In this document: one piece after another, positions 61,384-64,000 of the stretch
How positions within the stretch are numbered: the stretch's first letter is position 1
Layout: each line of letters starts with the position of its first letter
Position numbers and translations under genes: made by a program
Notes under the pieces: generated by a model
Database searches by the model: none
What the model saw: the letters and a program-made list of their open reading frames with translations, nothing else
What the model was told of the DNA's origin: nothing
NCBI GenBank assembly: GCA_964466195.1
Contig: CAYXMQ010000003.1
Location: 183,370 to 247,369, forward strand
Reading direction: 5' to 3'
From: PFJX01 sp964466195
GTDB taxonomy: Bacteria > Pseudomonadota > Gammaproteobacteria > Burkholderiales > Thiobacillaceae
DNA: 64,000 nt

Positions 61384-62862
61384 ATGCGTGCCATGTCGCA
61401 CTATCTCCCGCTCTCCCGAGTTGCTCGCCTGGTCGGCCAACCGCGTTCGGAAATTCAACGCATGGTCCATAACGGCGCGTTGTCGACCTTCGACGGCATG
61501 GTCGACATGAACGAACTGCTGCGCGTGTTTCCCGATGTGCGCTGGGAAGACGACGGCGAGTTTCGCCGCGTCCAGGAGATCAAGGAAAAGGCGTTCGGCA
61601 AGCGGGTATACGAGCGCGCGCTGCCGGACAAGGAAGTGTTGGCGGAGCGCCTGTTCGAATTGGGCAAGGAATACGCCGCCGCCAAGACCCTGCTGCTGCA
61701 TTACCACGAAATCCACCGTTTTCTGGGCGACAAGCTCGACGACGTGGCCGACTCAGGCGGCGCGGCGACGTTGAATGCCGTAGCCGGACTCAAACACTGG
61801 TTCAAACGCGAACTCAGTGCGGCGCCAAGTGAAGCCGCACGAGCCGAAGCGTTGCTGGCCCAAGAAAGCGTGATGCGCATCATGTCCGTCCAGGTCACCC
61901 TGCACCCCTCCGGCCACGAATTTTTCGTGGAAGGCAACGACACCCTGCTGGAAGCCGCGCTGCGTGCCGGCATACCGCTCAATTACGGCTGCAGCAACGG
62001 CAATTGCGGCGAGTGCAAAGCGCGGCTGGTATCCGGCCAGGTGAAGAAAGTGCATCCGCACGACTTCGTCCTCAAGGAGCCGGAAAAGGCCAACGGCGCC
62101 TTCCTGCTGTGCTCCTACACCGCGATTACCGATGTGGTGATCGAAGCCGCCGTGTCCGGCGCGGACGACATTCCCGAACAGACCATCGTCACCAAGGTGA
62201 AAGCGGTGGAAATTCTCGACGAGGACGTCGCGGCTCTGCACCTCACCGCGCCGCGCAGCCAGCGCCTGCGCTTTCTGGCCGGCCAGCATGTCACGCTTTC
62301 GATAGATGACGATGAAGGCGAGTACTACGTGGCCAGCTGCCCGTGCGAGGACCGCCATATCGAAGTGCACGTGCGGCGCGACAACCGACCCTTCTCGCGC
62401 AAGGTGTTCGCCAGCCTGCGCAAGGAAGAGCCGGTCCGCCTGACCGGGCCGTATGGCGGTTTCGTCATGAAACTGGACTCCTCCCGGCCGGTGCTGTTCA
62501 TCGCCTGGGAAGACGGTTTCGCCCCGATCAAGAGCCTGGTTCAGCACGCCATGTCGTTGGAAATCGCCGAAGCCATCTACCTCTACTGGGCCGCCGACGA
62601 TACCGGTCAGGCTGGCCGGGTTGGCCATTACCAGGACAACCTCTGCCGCGCCTGGACCGACGCCCTCGACGACTTCGTCTACCAGCCCATGCAAACCGCG
62701 TCCGGCCCCAAGGCCGTGGCCGAAGCCATCCTCGCCCACCACCCCGACCTGCAACGCGCCGACATCTACGCCGCCGGTCCGGCCGACTTCCTCGACGCCC
62801 TGCACGCCTGCGCACTCGCACACCGTCTGTCGCCGCTGGGCTGGCACGGAGAAATCGTTTAG
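61384..62862 (+). CDS. 2Fe-2S ferredoxin / FAD-NAD(P) reductase with extra N-terminal domain
   Basis: A 492-residue electron-transfer protein. The first 160 residues are helical with an HTH-like start (LPLSRVARLVGQPRSEIQRM), unlike ordinary reductases. Then a plant-type 2Fe-2S domain with CSNGNCGEC (C-x4-C-x2-C, fourth Cys in LLCSY), then a ferredoxin-reductase FAD/NAD region (RPFSRKVFASL, GPYGGFV, VLFIAW, IYAAGPADFLDAL). Such reductases serve oxygenases or CDP-sugar deoxygenation; partner unknown. Two ATGs, 61384 and 61393, are possible. Confidence 0.85.
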   Translation: MRAMSHYLPLSRVARLVGQPRSEIQRMVHNGALSTFDGMVDMNELLRVFPDVRWEDDGEFRRVQEIKEKAFGKRVYERALPDKEVLAERLFELGKEYAAAKTLLLHYHEIHRFLGDKLDDVADSGGAATLNAVAGLKHWFKRELSAAPSEAARAEALLAQESVMRIMSVQVTLHPSGHEFFVEGNDTLLEAALRAGIPLNYGCSNGNCGECKARLVSGQVKKVHPHDFVLKEPEKANGAFLLCSYTAITDVVIEAAVSGADDIPEQTIVTKVKAVEILDEDVAALHLTAPRSQRLRFLAGQHVTLSIDDDEGEYYVASCPCEDRHIEVHVRRDNRPFSRKVFASLRKEEPVRLTGPYGGFVMKLDSSRPVLFIAWEDGFAPIKSLVQHAMSLEIAEAIYLYWAADDTGQAGRVGHYQDNLCRAWTDALDDFVYQPMQTASGPKAVAEAILAHHPDLQRADIYAAGPADFLDALHACALAHRLSPLGWHGEIV

Positions 62863-62904
62863 ATCATTTTCCCGGCCATGGCCGGCAGGCGAGGCCGCCC
62901 CGAC

Positions 62905-63090
62905 TTACCGATCCCGCGGACTCACGACGCCGCGCCCGCCCTTGTTAAGCACATGGGTGTAAATCATCGTCGTCGACACATCGGCATGCCCGAGCAGTTC
63001 CTACACGGTACGGATGTCATAGCCGGATTGCAGTAGATGGGTGGCGAAGGAGTGCCGTAGCGTATGCGTCGATGCCGGCTTCGCCACCCC
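62905..63090 (-). pseudogene. C-terminal remnant of an integron-type tyrosine integrase, with internal stop
   Basis: The minus strand reads VAKPASTHTLRHSFATHLLQ, SGYDIRTV, an in-frame TAG at 63001-63003, then ELLGHADVSTTMIYTHVLNK and SPRDR before a stop. The box with HTLRH, LGHAD and the Tyr in MIYTH is that of tyrosine recombinases, and the ending resembles IntI-type integrases. In related proteins the TAG position is Gln, so it looks like a CAG to TAG change. The N-terminal two thirds are missing; the break with the transposase fragment is near 63090-63110. Confidence 0.85.
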
Positions 63091-63108
63091 GGCCGCTCCG
63101 CGCGCTGA

Positions 63109-63609
63109 GCCGCTGCGCTGTTGGCGGAACTGACCCGGCAGGATTGGGTGGTCTACGCCAAGCGCCCCTTCGCGGGTCCGGCACAGGTGTTGGCCTATCT
63201 GGGCCGCTATACCCATCGCACGGCGATCGGCAATCAGCGTCTGGTGGCGTTGGACGACAACCAGGTCAAATTCCGCTGGCGCGACCGGGCGCACGCCGAC
63301 CAGGTGCGGGTCATGACGCTGCCCGCCGAGACCTTCATCCACCGATTTCTGCTGCATGTATTGCCCAAAGGCTTCCAGCGCATCCGCCATTACGGCCTGC
63401 TGGCGAACCGGCACAAAACGGCATGTTTGGCGACAGCGCGCGCGGCGCTGAACTTGCCACCGCCTGAATCTGTGCAGAACGAGTCGGTGGCGGATTTCGC
63501 GTGGCGGGTGCTGGGGGTGGACATTCAACGCTGCCCGGTCTGCCGCGAGGGACGGATGCGCCTGGTGGCGACCTTGCCGCGCTCAAGAGGGCCGCCGGGC
63601 CATGGCTGA
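63109..63609 (+). pseudogene. C-terminal fragment of an IS91-family transposase
   Basis: About 166 codons after a stop at 63106. LTRQDWVVYAKRPFAGPAQV, LAYLGRYTHRTAIGNQRL and FIHRFLLHVLPKGFQRIRHY are typical of IS91-type Y2 rolling-circle transposases. The pair of tyrosines in YLGRY probably is the Y2 catalytic motif; the N-terminal HUH part is absent. A CPVC zinc-finger-like motif remains near the end. It joins head-to-head with the integrase remnant, both truncated at their 5' sides. It cannot be active alone. Confidence 0.85.
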
Positions 63610-64000
63610 GGTGCGGATTGTGATTCGTTTGATTGGCGGCCCCGGCGGCGGCAGGGAATGGCTTAAGTCCATTGACCGAAAGGGGGCGCCGGGCCATAGT
63701 CACGGCCATCGTTCGGGCAGAAAACATCCAGAAAAATCGCCTGCATCCCTCGGGAGGATTCGCCGCCGTGACGCTTCGCTTCAACCGCCAGCCCTGCCGG
63801 GCGAATTCAATTTACATAGCCGCTTTGTCTGCTTTGTCTGAGCTACGCGGTTCAGTCCAACCGCTCGTATCCCTCGCCCCCCGTCGGCCGCTTCGCGTAA
63901 CCCCGGCCTCCTCGCGGGTGGGGGGCGAGGGATACGAGTCATTTCGTTAGCAGGCTGGTGAGAAACCTCCTATGAACCCCGGATTCCCAGGTGTCGGGAA
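63610..64000. other. Non-coding mobile-element end and window edge
   Basis: 390 bases after the transposase fragment. No gene is recognised. It contains one long inverted repeat (63864-63938). Positions 63974-63977 read GAAC, the IS91-family target tetranucleotide, so the insertion sequence end may be just before it. This assignment is inference. Confidence 0.4.
63864..63938. repeat. Long hairpin, perfect 19-base inverted repeat
   Basis: CTCGTATCCCTCGCCCCCC at 63864-63882 is matched exactly by its complement at 63920-63938, with a 37-base loop. IS91-family elements have hairpins at the origin end beyond the transposase 3' end, and this lies on that side. It could alternatively be an intergenic repeat of the host genome. 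Confidence 0.8.

Noticed and set aside
62943..63068. Active integron integrase
   Set aside because: Only the C-terminal part exists and it is broken by a stop at 63001-63003.

Overview
This GC-rich window reads as a chromosomal segment of a betaproteobacterium. The support is the serC-serA-pheA-hisC-tyrA-aroA block, the proteobacterial housekeeping types (RelA with a degenerate HD domain, BamD, RluD, RimO, MnmA, RecJ, PpiD, FabI) and strong Shine-Dalgarno sites. The order (Nitrosomonadales/Rhodocyclales-like) is a guess from gene content. Most of the window is densely packed core genome.

Layout. 1-6187: signalling (chemotaxis receptor start, HD-GYP response regulator overlapping a very large CHASE/PAS hybrid histidine kinase). 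6184-13622: an iron block on the minus strand, with a ferric-ion ABC transporter (fbpA, fbpB, fbpC), an unusual phosphotransferase/AAA kinase fusion, then feoA and feoB, joined by overlaps or very short gaps and preceded by a Fur-like box. 13904-19443: the accessory region, with an Xre/RES toxin-antitoxin pair under a repeat-containing promoter, then one 1289-residue protein with a nuclease-like N terminus, a STAND-type NTPase and a long helical C terminus, enclosed by 90-bp inverted repeats. 19669-22723: exported hypothetical, NlpC/P60 hydrolase, short ORF and ABC1/UbiB kinase. 22936-30854: periplasmic beta-carbonic anhydrase, serine and aromatic amino acid genes, tRNA-Ser(UGA). 30942-37134: PpiD, a strong bidirectional terminator, FabI, orphan ParA, PAS-GGDEF-EAL protein. 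37517-43201: histidine phosphatase, an Xre-like regulator with palindromic operators and a divergent small gene, 5-oxoprolinase. 43215-50196: HDOD protein, dapD and dapC, EamA transporter, VOC protein, cytochrome c'-like protein, RelA. 50229-62862: housekeeping genes (bamD, rluD, pgeF, ZIP transporter, di-iron MBL protein, methyltransferase, rimO, Nudix, mnmA, M48 protease, recJ, ferredoxin reductase). 62905-64000: decayed mobile DNA, with the C-terminal end of an integron-type integrase head-to-head with the C-terminal end of an IS91-family transposase and a long hairpin.

The best candidate for an undescribed system is the inverted-repeat-bounded nuclease/STAND gene at 15302-19171, which resembles Avs-like antiphage proteins in architecture and sits beside a toxin-antitoxin pair. 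The second is the apparent joining of Fe(III) ABC uptake, Fe(II) Feo uptake and a fused kinase into one transcription unit. All functions are inferred by reading sequence; no database search was run.
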